A DNA stretch of 9,770 nucleotides from Bacillota bacterium. Its GTDB lineage: Bacteria; Bacillota; Clostridia; Oscillospirales; Oscillospiraceae. Location of the stretch: NCBI GenBank assembly GCA_017861415.1, contig JAGFXS010000046.1, positions 1 to 9,770 on the forward strand, in the 5' to 3' direction. A program made the translations under genes and the position numbers. The notes under the pieces are model-generated. The model had not been told where the DNA came from. It ran no database searches and was given only the letters and a program-made list of their open reading frames with translations. Shown here piece by piece: positions 1 through 6,026 of this stretch (position 1 is its first letter; each line of letters starts with the position of its first letter).

Positions 1-1131
1 GGAGCCGGTATACTTGCTGATGCAGATGCCGTAGTTGAGATAGGCGCTGTTCTGCTTCTCATAGACTTCAGGGAAGTTGGGGTCAAATGCTGCCGTAACG
101 TCTGCCGAGAGGCAGAAGGACTTCTCATAGCAAGACTTTAACTTCACACCCTGGGCATCGCACAGATCGCTCATAAACACGTCGAAGGCAGCGGACTTCA
201 TTCCTGTAACGCCCATCGAGCCTACCTCTTCCTTGTCCGCCAACATGCAGACACCGGTATGGGTAAGGACTTCCGCCTCAAGAAGGGCCTCTAGGCAAGC
301 ATAGGCACAAACCCGATCGTCATGCCCATAGGCGCCGATCATAGAGCGGTCCAGGCCCACATCACTAGCCGAGATAGCGGGAACCGCCATCAGTTCAGCA
401 GAAAGGAAATCCTCCTCAACAATGCCGTACTTCCGGTTAAGAAGATCTAGCACAGCCAGCTTCACCCGCTCGCTGCCCTCATCCTCCTTGAAGGGTCGGC
501 TGGCCACCAAAAGGTTTAATTGCTCCCCAGTAAAGGCTTCCCCCAGTGGTTTCTTGCTCTGATCTCCAGCCAGGTGAGGCAGCAGATCTGTTACGGTAAA
601 CACTGGGTCTCCGGTGGAACTGCCAATGGAGACAGTCTTGCGGCTGCCATCCCGCAGTACGACAACGCCCCGCAATTCCAGAGGAATCGTCACCCATTGG
701 TGCTTTCGAATCCCGCCGTAATAGTGGGTTTTTAGATAGGCCAGTTCCTTGTCCTCGTACAGAGGATACTGCTTCAGATCCAGCCGAGGGGAGTCGATAT
801 GGGCGGCACAGATGCGAGCGCCTTCAGAGAGTGGCTCCTTTCCCATCACCGCCAAAATCACCGCCTTGTCTCGGTTCACCCGGTAGATCTTATCCCCTGC
901 CTTCAGAGGTTCTCCTCGCGTAAACGGACGAAAGCCCCGTGCCTCCGCCAGAGCAACCGCATACTCCACACATTCCCGCTCGGTTTTGCCCCGATTTAAG
1001 AAATCTTTGTAGTTTTCACAATAAGCCTCCATGGCTTGCTCGTCCTGCTTTTCAAAGCCTTGATAGCCATTTTTTCGGGTCAGCAGCAGCGCCTCTCGGC
1101 GCAATTGACCTTCACTTTTCTGCTCTGCCAT
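1..1131 (-). CDS. M18 family zinc aminopeptidase, C-terminus cut off by the window edge
   Basis: Cytosolic metallo-aminopeptidase of family M18 (aspartyl aminopeptidase / aminopeptidase I type), which removes N-terminal residues from peptides. The visible part is 377 codons, open to base 1; family members are usually about 430-480 aa, so roughly the last 80-100 residues are missing. Diagnostic stretches are AAHIDSPRLDLK at residues 109-120 (metal ligand His111), YGHDDRVCAY at 268-277 (bridging Asp271 or 272), DKEEVGSMG at 299-307 (catalytic and metal Glu301/302) and SADV at 342-345 (Asp344). The last metal-ligand His of the family would lie outside the window. The start is ATG at 1131, with AAGGAGG about 6 nt upstream. 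It begins 10 nt after coaE and is the last visible gene of the operon. No signal peptide is seen. Substrate preference (Asp/Glu or broader) cannot be read from sequence. Family assignment is firm. Confidence 0.93.
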   Translation of the reverse strand, partial: MAEQKSEGQLRREALLLTRKNGYQGFEKQDEQAMEAYCENYKDFLNRGKTERECVEYAVALAEARGFRPFTRGEPLKAGDKIYRVNRDKAVILAVMGKEPLSEGARICAAHIDSPRLDLKQYPLYEDKELAYLKTHYYGGIRKHQWVTIPLELRGVVVLRDGSRKTVSIGSSTGDPVFTVTDLLPHLAGDQSKKPLGEAFTGEQLNLLVASRPFKEDEGSERVKLAVLDLLNRKYGIVEEDFLSAELMAVPAISASDVGLDRSMIGAYGHDDRVCAYACLEALLEAEVLTHTGVCMLADKEEVGSMGVTGMKSAAFDVFMSDLCDAQGVKLKSCYEKSFCLSADVTAAFDPNFPEVYEKQNSAYLNYGICISKYTGS

Positions 1132-1141
1132 AGTATCCTCC

Positions 1142-1738
1142 TTACAGTCCAAGCAGTTCCCGGAAAAAGATCAGGGCACGGGCGGCAAAGGCCTCCGGAC
1201 TCTCTTCGCAGTTTTCCAGGACGTAATCACAATGCTCCTTAAAATACGCTTCATCCTTCTGGGCCTCCGCCCGGAGCCTAGCATACTCCTCCGTGATGCC
1301 CTCCCGAGCCATGATCCGCCGGATGCGCACGTCCAGGGGGGCCGTCACCGCCACGGTAAAGTCACACTTATCTCCCAGACCGCTGCCTAAAAGCTCGATG
1401 GCATCAATGGCGGCAGCAAGACACCCCTGCTCCCGTGCCAAATTCAGCAGCCGGTCAATCTCCGCCCCCACATAGTGGTGGACCAGGTGGTTTAAATCCT
1501 TCAGGGCCTCTGGGTTCTGAAAGACAATATTCCCAAGCTTCTTCCGGTCTAAACATCCGTCGGGACTATATACGGAACCAAACCGCTCCTCCAGATCACG
1601 GCGCATAGGAATACTCTGGACTGTCAGGTCGTGATAGACCTGATCCGCATCAATAATCAACGCTCCAAGGGCCTCTAGCGCTCGAAGCGCGGTTGTCTTC
1701 CCGGCACCCGTTCCGCCGGTGATCCCAATGATTTTCAT
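1142..1738 (-). CDS. coaE: Dephospho-CoA kinase
   Basis: Cytoplasmic P-loop kinase that phosphorylates the 3'-OH of the ribose of dephospho-CoA, the last step of CoA synthesis. The 198 aa match the usual family length. The N-terminus MKIIGITGGTGAGKTT carries the Walker A loop (residues 8-15), followed by IIDADQVYHDL (28-38), typical of CoaE. The lid region RIRRIMAREGITEEYARLRAEAQ (split here as 138-160) and the DYVLEN segment (171-176) fit the family. The normally conserved His-Pro pair appears as His87-His88, a mild divergence. An upstream in-frame extension to 1861 exists but is translated from the tsaC gene in another frame. ATG 1738 is preferred because it gives the canonical N-terminus, has AAAGGA upstream and overlaps the tsaC stop by 4 nt (ATGA), implying translational coupling. 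Identification is firm. Confidence 0.94.
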   Translation of the reverse strand: MKIIGITGGTGAGKTTALRALEALGALIIDADQVYHDLTVQSIPMRRDLEERFGSVYSPDGCLDRKKLGNIVFQNPEALKDLNHLVHHYVGAEIDRLLNLAREQGCLAAAIDAIELLGSGLGDKCDFTVAVTAPLDVRIRRIMAREGITEEYARLRAEAQKDEAYFKEHCDYVLENCEESPEAFAARALIFFRELLGL

Positions 1739-2373
1739 GGGCTGACCCGTCCTTTCTCCAGAACGGCCCAGATCTCCGCTTCCGCCAAACCGCCCTGCCG
1801 CAGGATGCGAGGTGCGTCTCCGGTCAAATCCAAGATGGTAGACTCCACCGCTACCACACATACGCCGCCATCTACTACGGCATCAATCTTTCCTTGCAGG
1901 CCATCCAGCACCGCCCGGGCATCCTTGGGGCTGGGCAGACCTGAAGGGTTGGCAGAGGGTGCAGCCAAAGGTCTTCCAAGCCGCCGCACCACTTCTAGGG
2001 TAATGGGATGATCCGGACAGCGCACCCCTAGGGTGTCTCCTCCGGCTGTCACCACTTTGGAGACCACACCGGCGTCGGGAAGCACTATCGTGAGAGGACC
2101 GGGCCAAAAGGCCTCCGCCAGACGGTAGGCTGCCACCGGAATCTCCCGGCACAACTTCTCCACCATCTCCATGCCGGTGACAAACACGCTCAGGGGCTTG
2201 CCCTCCCAGCGTCCTTTGGCCCTATAAATATCCTCCACCGCTTGGGTGTTCAGTCCGTCTGCCGCAAGGCCGTAGACCGTCTCTGTTGGCAAGGCAACCA
2301 GACCGCCACCCTGCAGCAGTGCAACTGCCTGATCTAAATCCTCTTCCGTCAGATGCAGCGTTTGCTTCTCCAC
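1735..2373 (-). CDS. tsaC: L-threonylcarbamoyladenylate synthase (TsaC/Sua5/YrdC family)
   Basis: Makes threonylcarbamoyl-AMP from threonine, bicarbonate and ATP, the first step of t6A37 modification of ANN-decoding tRNAs. The 212-aa protein is essentially one YrdC domain, without the extra C-terminal Sua5 domain. Motifs seen: PTETVYGL (29-36), KGR plus KPL (53-55, 59-61), FWPGPLTIVL (89-98), RCPDHP (118-123), and APSANPSG (138-145) with the SxN nucleotide-binding signature; an ESTILDL segment lies near the C-terminus. The start codon is GTG at 2373, with GGGGAGG 9 nt upstream inside the 3' end of prfA. It starts 4 nt after the prfA stop. In many Firmicutes prmC lies between prfA and this gene; here it does not. 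The partner genes tsaB, tsaD and tsaE are not in the window. Confidence 0.94.
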   Translation of the reverse strand: MEKQTLHLTEEDLDQAVALLQGGGLVALPTETVYGLAADGLNTQAVEDIYRAKGRWEGKPLSVFVTGMEMVEKLCREIPVAAYRLAEAFWPGPLTIVLPDAGVVSKVVTAGGDTLGVRCPDHPITLEVVRRLGRPLAAPSANPSGLPSPKDARAVLDGLQGKIDAVVDGGVCVVAVESTILDLTGDAPRILRQGGLAEAEIWAVLEKGRVSP

Positions 2374-2377
2374 AGCT

Positions 2378-3439
2378 CTATGCCTCCCCGGCCTTCAGCC
2401 GTTCCGCCTGCTCCGCCACAGTGAGGGCGCTAATGATCTCCTCCAAGTCGCCGTCCATTACCTGATCCAGCTTGTAGATGGTGAGGCCAATGCGGTGATC
2501 GGTGAGCCGCCCCTGGGGGAAGTTATAGGTACGAATCCGCTCATTGCGCATGCCAGAGCCAACCTGACTGCGTCGTTCTCCGGCAACAGCCTGGGCCTGC
2601 TCCTCCTGCTTACGCTCGTAGAGGCGGGAGCGGAGGATTTGCATGGCGCGATCTTTATTCTTGTGCTGACTACGCTGATCTTGACATTCTACCACGGTTC
2701 CTGTAGGCAAGTGGGTAATGCGGATGGCAGATTCCGTCTTGTTGACGTGCTGCCCACCGGCACCGGAGGAACGGAACGTATCAATTTTCAGGTCTCCCGG
2801 ATCCATCTCAAACTCCACCTCGTCCACCTCGGGCAGCACCGCTACGGTACAGGTTGAGGTGTGGATTCTCCCGCCGGACTCCGTTTCCGGTACCCGCTGA
2901 ACTCGGTGAACCCCGCTTTCATATTTCATCTTGGAGAAGGCCGCCTCACCCTCCAGCACAAAGGAGATCTCCTTGATTCCCCCCAGCTCGGTTTCGTTGA
3001 TATTGGCAATCTCCACCGAGAAGCCCTGCTTTTCCGCATACATCATATACATCCGGCGGAGCGCGTCGGCAAAAAGGGCCGCCTCTTCCCCGCCTACTCC
3101 GGCACGGATCTCCACAATAACGTTTTTGCCGTTGTTGGGGTCCGTCGGCAGCAGAAGGATACGCAGTTCCTCCTCCAGGCGAGAGAGATCTCGAGCCGCA
3201 GCCTCCATCTCCTCTTTCGCCATGTCACGCAGGTCCGGATCGGAGAGCATTTCCTTGGCCTCATCCAGCTCCCGCTGTCGCTGCCGATAGCTGCGATAAG
3301 CTTCCGTCACTGGAGTCAGCTCCCGCTGCTCCCGATTGAGCCGGGCCACCAAAGCCGGATCTCCATACGTTTCCGGCGCATTGAGCTGGCTTTCGATCTC
3401 TTCAAATCGCAGCACGATCCCCTGTAACCTGTCCAGCAT
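2378..3439 (-). CDS. prfA: Peptide chain release factor 1
   Basis: Class I release factor that recognises UAA and UAG in the ribosomal A site and triggers peptidyl-tRNA hydrolysis. The 353 aa match the usual RF1 length. The stop-codon-reading tripeptide is P184-E185-T186, the RF1 P-x-T form rather than the SPF of RF2. The catalytic GGQ is at 228-230 in SSGAGGQHVNKTES, whose Gln is normally methylated by PrmC. The N-terminal helical domain (about 1-100) and the RIHTSTCTVAVLPE strand (191-204) are also typical. The start is ATG 3439, directly abutting the TGA stop of the 98-aa gene; its AGGAGGG (3450-3456) lies inside that gene, which suggests coupling. The gene itself ends in TAG, an RF1-specific codon. 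No frameshift is visible. prmC is not adjacent. Confidence 0.97.
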   Translation of the reverse strand: MLDRLQGIVLRFEEIESQLNAPETYGDPALVARLNREQRELTPVTEAYRSYRQRQRELDEAKEMLSDPDLRDMAKEEMEAAARDLSRLEEELRILLLPTDPNNGKNVIVEIRAGVGGEEAALFADALRRMYMMYAEKQGFSVEIANINETELGGIKEISFVLEGEAAFSKMKYESGVHRVQRVPETESGGRIHTSTCTVAVLPEVDEVEFEMDPGDLKIDTFRSSGAGGQHVNKTESAIRITHLPTGTVVECQDQRSQHKNKDRAMQILRSRLYERKQEEQAQAVAGERRSQVGSGMRNERIRTYNFPQGRLTDHRIGLTIYKLDQVMDGDLEEIISALTVAEQAERLKAGEA

Positions 3440-3736
3440 TCAGGACTGTCCCTCCTCTGCCGCCCGCTTTTGGGTAGCTTCCTCCGCCTCAAGACGCTCA
3501 TATTCCGCCGCCATGGCCTCAAACTGCTTCATCATCATCTGAAACTCCAGCATCGCCGCCTGATTACCGGAGATAACCTCGTCCTTATCTTGTTCCATCA
3601 GTTCCTGCATGATCTCTTCCTTGGAAGGCATGGGCAACTCTTCCTGAGGGGCCTCCCCCGTCTGGGCTTCATTCTCCTCTAAAAGGTCCATCAGTTCCTT
3701 GATCTTGCCGTCAAACATTCCCGCAGGCATGCTCAT
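3440..3736 (-). CDS. Uncharacterised small acidic, methionine-rich helical protein (98 aa)
   Basis: I do not recognise a family. The protein has 25 Asp/Glu against 8 Lys/Arg and 12 Met, with no signal peptide, Cys or membrane segment. It appears to have an N-terminal helix (about 8-24), a Pro-containing acidic linker (28-38), and a long C-terminal amphipathic helix (about 40-95) with F65, M68, F72, M75 and Y79 on a hydrophobic face. The start is ATG 3736, overlapping the stop of the 75-aa gene as ATGA, with AAGGAAG about 9 nt upstream. Its TGA directly precedes the ATG of prfA and it carries the prfA ribosome binding site. Reality as a gene is supported by start and stop coupling on both sides and by two ribosome binding sites. 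Position between an ABC-F gene and prfA suggests a role near the ribosome, which is inference only. Codon use looks like the neighbours. Confidence 0.82.
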   Translation of the reverse strand: MSMPAGMFDGKIKELMDLLEENEAQTGEAPQEELPMPSKEEIMQELMEQDKDEVISGNQAAMLEFQMMMKQFEAMAAEYERLEAEEATQKRAAEEGQS

Positions 3737-3960
3737 AGGGATTCACTTCCTTCCGCTTCCGCTGCCTCTTGGGCATCCAATTCCTCTTCCCACTGAGCCA
3801 GCAAATCATCAAACCCCTGGAACATCGCTACAAATTGTCCAAACGCCTCATGCTGGGCCGAGCGATAGGGGGAAACGCTCTCCTCCCGCCTGGTCTCCTC
3901 TTGTTTATCCGTGTCCTCCAACATGTTAAGCAGTTCAAAATCCATCATAAAATCATCCAT
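3733..3960 (-). CDS. Uncharacterised small, very acidic protein (75 aa)
   Basis: No family recognised. It has 22 Asp/Glu against 4 Lys/Arg (net about -18), no Cys, no signal peptide and no membrane span. The N-terminus MDDFMMDFELLNML is a short amphipathic segment, followed by a charged, probably disordered stretch (15-34) and a helix from about 36 to 70 with F43, M46, F50, L53 and W57 spaced like the hydrophobic residues of the next gene's product. The start is ATG 3960, with AAAGGAG (3968-3974) 7 nt upstream, a strong site that argues for real translation. It lies 23 nt after the ABC-F stop and overlaps the 98-aa gene by 4 nt. Function is unknown; co-expression with translation genes is the only clue. 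An annotation artefact is possible but unlikely given this site and the coupling. Confidence 0.8.
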   Translation of the reverse strand: MDDFMMDFELLNMLEDTDKQEETRREESVSPYRSAQHEAFGQFVAMFQGFDDLLAQWEEELDAQEAAEAEGSESL

Positions 3961-3983
3961 AGTGGTTCTCCTTTCAAATTCCT

Positions 3984-5921
3984 TTACTGTGTTGAGGCGG
4001 TAACATCATCGCATCCCGCTTCCAGCGCCTCGCAGCGCTGGGTCAGCTCCTCCCACTGGGTAAACAGAGCTTCATATTCCTCCATAATCTCCGCTTCCCT
4101 GGCCATAATCTCCTCCAGAGCCTGATAATCAGAGGCATAGGCTTCTTTTTCTTCCTTTAGCGTCTCCAACCGCTCTTCGACCTTCTCCAGTCGCTTCTCC
4201 ACCGCAGACAGATCTTTTTTCAGCTGTTTGGTACCGCCTCCAGTACTCTTTTGTACCCGCGGTGCCTTCTCCGGACGACTTTTGGCATCTCTTCCCCCGT
4301 GGGTCAGCTGCCGTTTCCGTTCCAGCATGGCCTGATAGGATTCATAGTCTCCCCGATAATCTGAAATAACCCCATTCTCCAAGGTCCAGATCCGGTTAGC
4401 AAAACGATTAATAAAATACCGGTCATGAGAGACAAAGAGGAGTGCCCCCTCATAGTCCTCCACCGAGGACTCGATCCACTCCCTGGAGCTGAGATCTAGA
4501 TGGTTCGTTGGCTCGTCCAAAATCAGGAGACTGATTTTCGCGTTCATGAGCATACACAGGCGTAGGCGGCTTTGTTCGCCGCCGGAGAGACTGCGCACCG
4601 TTTTGAAAACGTCCTCCCCCCGAAACTGGAAGGCAGCCAGACGATCCCGAGCATCCTGGGTAGAGCAGTTCTGTTCATAGAGCATGGTATCCAAGAGGCT
4701 ACGCTCTGGATGGGAAAAGTGGATTTGCTGGGGCAGGTATCCCAAGGAAACGGTGGGACCCTTCTTAATGCGGCCTTCCTCCGGGCGTTCCTCCTCCATA
4801 AGGATCTTTAGGAGCGTGGATTTTCCCGTGCCGTTGTCACCCAAAAGGGCGATGCGGTCCCCCTCTTCAATCTGCAGATTCACATCTGAAAAGAGACGTC
4901 GGTCCCCAAAGGACTTTGCCAGATTCTCTAGAAAGAGAAGCTCGTCCCCGTGAAACTGCTTTTCCCCGAACCGAATGTCCAGTGTCCGCTCCTGCTTCGG
5001 CCGATCGGTGGTCTTCAGACGTTCCATACGCTTTTCGATGGAGAAGGCCCGTTTATGGAGCTTGTCATTTCCCATAAAGGCCCAAAGATGGAGCTTGTCC
5101 GCCGCCGTCTGAAGCTGCTTTAGCTTTGCTTGTTCCTTTTCATACTGGCGCAGCTGTTCCAAATAGCGTTTTTCTTTCTCCACCGCGTAGAAGCTGTAGT
5201 TTCCTTGAAAGAACTCCGCTTTCCCCTCTCGCAGTGCTATCACCCGGGTGATAACCTTATCTAAGAAATATCGGTCATGAGAGATGGTAAGAACGGTACC
5301 CTTGTATTTTTCCAGATACTCCTCCAGCCACTGAGTGGCTTTCAGATCCAGATGGTTGGTAGGTTCGTCCAAAAGTAGGATATCTGTGTCCACCAAGAGG
5401 AGTCTTGCCAGGTTCACCCGGGTCTTCTCTCCCCCAGATAGCTGCATGAACGCCGTCCGGCGCATCTCGGGGGGAATACCCAGGCCGTTGCAAACTTTAC
5501 CCAGACGGGTGTCTGTCTCATAGCCGCCTCCCGATTCAAAGGCCGTAGCCAGTGCGTCGTACCGGCGGAGCAGGTTACCGTCACTATGTTCCTTCATGGT
5601 GGCGGTAAGGCGCTCCATCTCCCCCTCCATTTCCCGAAGATGAGAAAAGGCAGTCTTCAGCACATCCTCCACGGTAAAGCCCTGGGGATAAACGGGAATT
5701 TGGGAAATGAGCCCTAATCGCTTGTCTGACCCAATGGAGACCTCCCCGGAATCAGCTCGCACCTCTCCGGTGAGAATCCGAAAGAGGGTGGTTTTCCCGG
5801 CGCCATTCTTGCCGAGAATACCAACCCGTTCCCCGCTGTCTATTTGGAAGCTGAGTCCGTCTAGAACTCGGCTTCCCACCTCAAATTCCTTCGTCAGTTC
5901 CCTGACTGAAATCTCAACCAT
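3984..5921 (-). CDS. ABC-F family ATP-binding protein (ribosome-associated, two ATPase domains)
   Basis: Soluble twin-ATPase protein without membrane domains. ABC-F proteins bind the ribosomal E site and act on stalled or initiating ribosomes; some protect against antibiotics. Domain 1: Walker A GKNGAGKT (37-44), signature LSGGE (161-165), Walker B ILLLDE (181-186) followed by PTNHLDL. A long charged linker (about 243-325), the P-site tRNA interaction arm, follows. Domain 2: Walker A GDNGTGKS (361-368), LSGGE (445-449), and LILDE then PTNHLDL near 466-476. A C-terminal coiled coil follows (about 570-635) after a Lys/Arg-rich hinge, similar to the YdiF/Uup-type layout. Length 645 aa is normal for members with this tail. 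The start is ATG 5921, with GGGAGA upstream. It is the first gene of the operon. A resistance role is not indicated: the housekeeping context and lack of a long leader ORF favour a general translation factor. Confidence 0.95.
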   Translation of the reverse strand: MVEISVRELTKEFEVGSRVLDGLSFQIDSGERVGILGKNGAGKTTLFRILTGEVRADSGEVSIGSDKRLGLISQIPVYPQGFTVEDVLKTAFSHLREMEGEMERLTATMKEHSDGNLLRRYDALATAFESGGGYETDTRLGKVCNGLGIPPEMRRTAFMQLSGGEKTRVNLARLLLVDTDILLLDEPTNHLDLKATQWLEEYLEKYKGTVLTISHDRYFLDKVITRVIALREGKAEFFQGNYSFYAVEKEKRYLEQLRQYEKEQAKLKQLQTAADKLHLWAFMGNDKLHKRAFSIEKRMERLKTTDRPKQERTLDIRFGEKQFHGDELLFLENLAKSFGDRRLFSDVNLQIEEGDRIALLGDNGTGKSTLLKILMEEERPEEGRIKKGPTVSLGYLPQQIHFSHPERSLLDTMLYEQNCSTQDARDRLAAFQFRGEDVFKTVRSLSGGEQSRLRLCMLMNAKISLLILDEPTNHLDLSSREWIESSVEDYEGALLFVSHDRYFINRFANRIWTLENGVISDYRGDYESYQAMLERKRQLTHGGRDAKSRPEKAPRVQKSTGGGTKQLKKDLSAVEKRLEKVEERLETLKEEKEAYASDYQALEEIMAREAEIMEEYEALFTQWEELTQRCEALEAGCDDVTASTQ

Positions 5922-5960
5922 TGTATCTTCTCCCTAGTATATACGCTCGGAAAGGACCCC

Positions 5961-5989
5961 TTGCCTCAAAGTCGGCGCTGTGGTATGAT
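5961..5989 (+). promoter_or_regulatory. Sigma-A type promoter with extended -10 for the MtnA-like gene
   Basis: The -35 box is TTGCCT at 5961-5966, then a 17-nt spacer and the -10 box TATGAT at 5984-5989, preceded by TGG so that an extended -10 (TGnTATGAT) is formed. Transcription would start near 5996, giving a leader of about 30 nt to the ATG at 6027. The geometry is ideal and each hexamer has one or two mismatches from consensus. Its presence rules out the in-frame TTG at 5961 as the start codon. Confidence 0.72.
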
Positions 5990-6010
5990 GGGGGCAATCA
6001 ATTCACCCAC

Positions 6011-6017
6011 GAGGAGG
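6011..6017 (+). promoter_or_regulatory. Ribosome binding site that fixes the start of the MtnA-like gene
   Basis: GAGGAGG lies 9 nt before ATG 6027. It decides the start over the in-frame TTG at 5961, which would place 22 residues of unconserved sequence across the promoter. Confidence 0.8.
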
Positions 6018-6026
6018 CATAACCCT

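Larger units (their letters stand above)
5922..6026. promoter_or_regulatory. Divergent intergenic region between the ABC-F operon and the MtnA-like gene
   Basis: These 105 bp separate two divergently transcribed genes. The plus-strand side holds a clear sigma-A type promoter (listed separately) and a ribosome binding site. On the minus strand the only -10-like hexamer, TATACT at 5936-5941, sits so close to the ABC-F ribosome binding site (about 5930-5935) that a start there would leave almost no leader, and no matching -35 is visible. The promoter of the long minus-strand operon is therefore not identified. Confidence 0.6.

Noticed and set aside
1739..1861. N-terminal extension of coaE by 41 residues to an upstream ATG
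   Set aside because: It would put residues of no known CoaE character before the canonical MKIIGITGG start, and it lies wholly inside tsaC. The 4-nt overlap and ribosome binding site support ATG 1738.
2495..3427. Long plus-strand open frames opposite prfA (up to 188 codons)
   Set aside because: They mirror the prfA codon structure, have no plausible ribosome binding sites or family motifs, and the minus-strand RF1 is unmistakable.
3984..5921. ABC-F gene as an antibiotic-resistance determinant
   Set aside because: It sits in a housekeeping operon, shows no regulatory leader peptide, and has the layout of general ABC-F factors. Nothing in the sequence points to resistance.
5961..6026. TTG start at 5961 for the MtnA-like gene
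   Set aside because: The TTG is the -35 box of a well-formed promoter, so the transcript would begin downstream of it. GAGGAGG before ATG 6027 gives a proper start, and the alignment with MtnA begins there.
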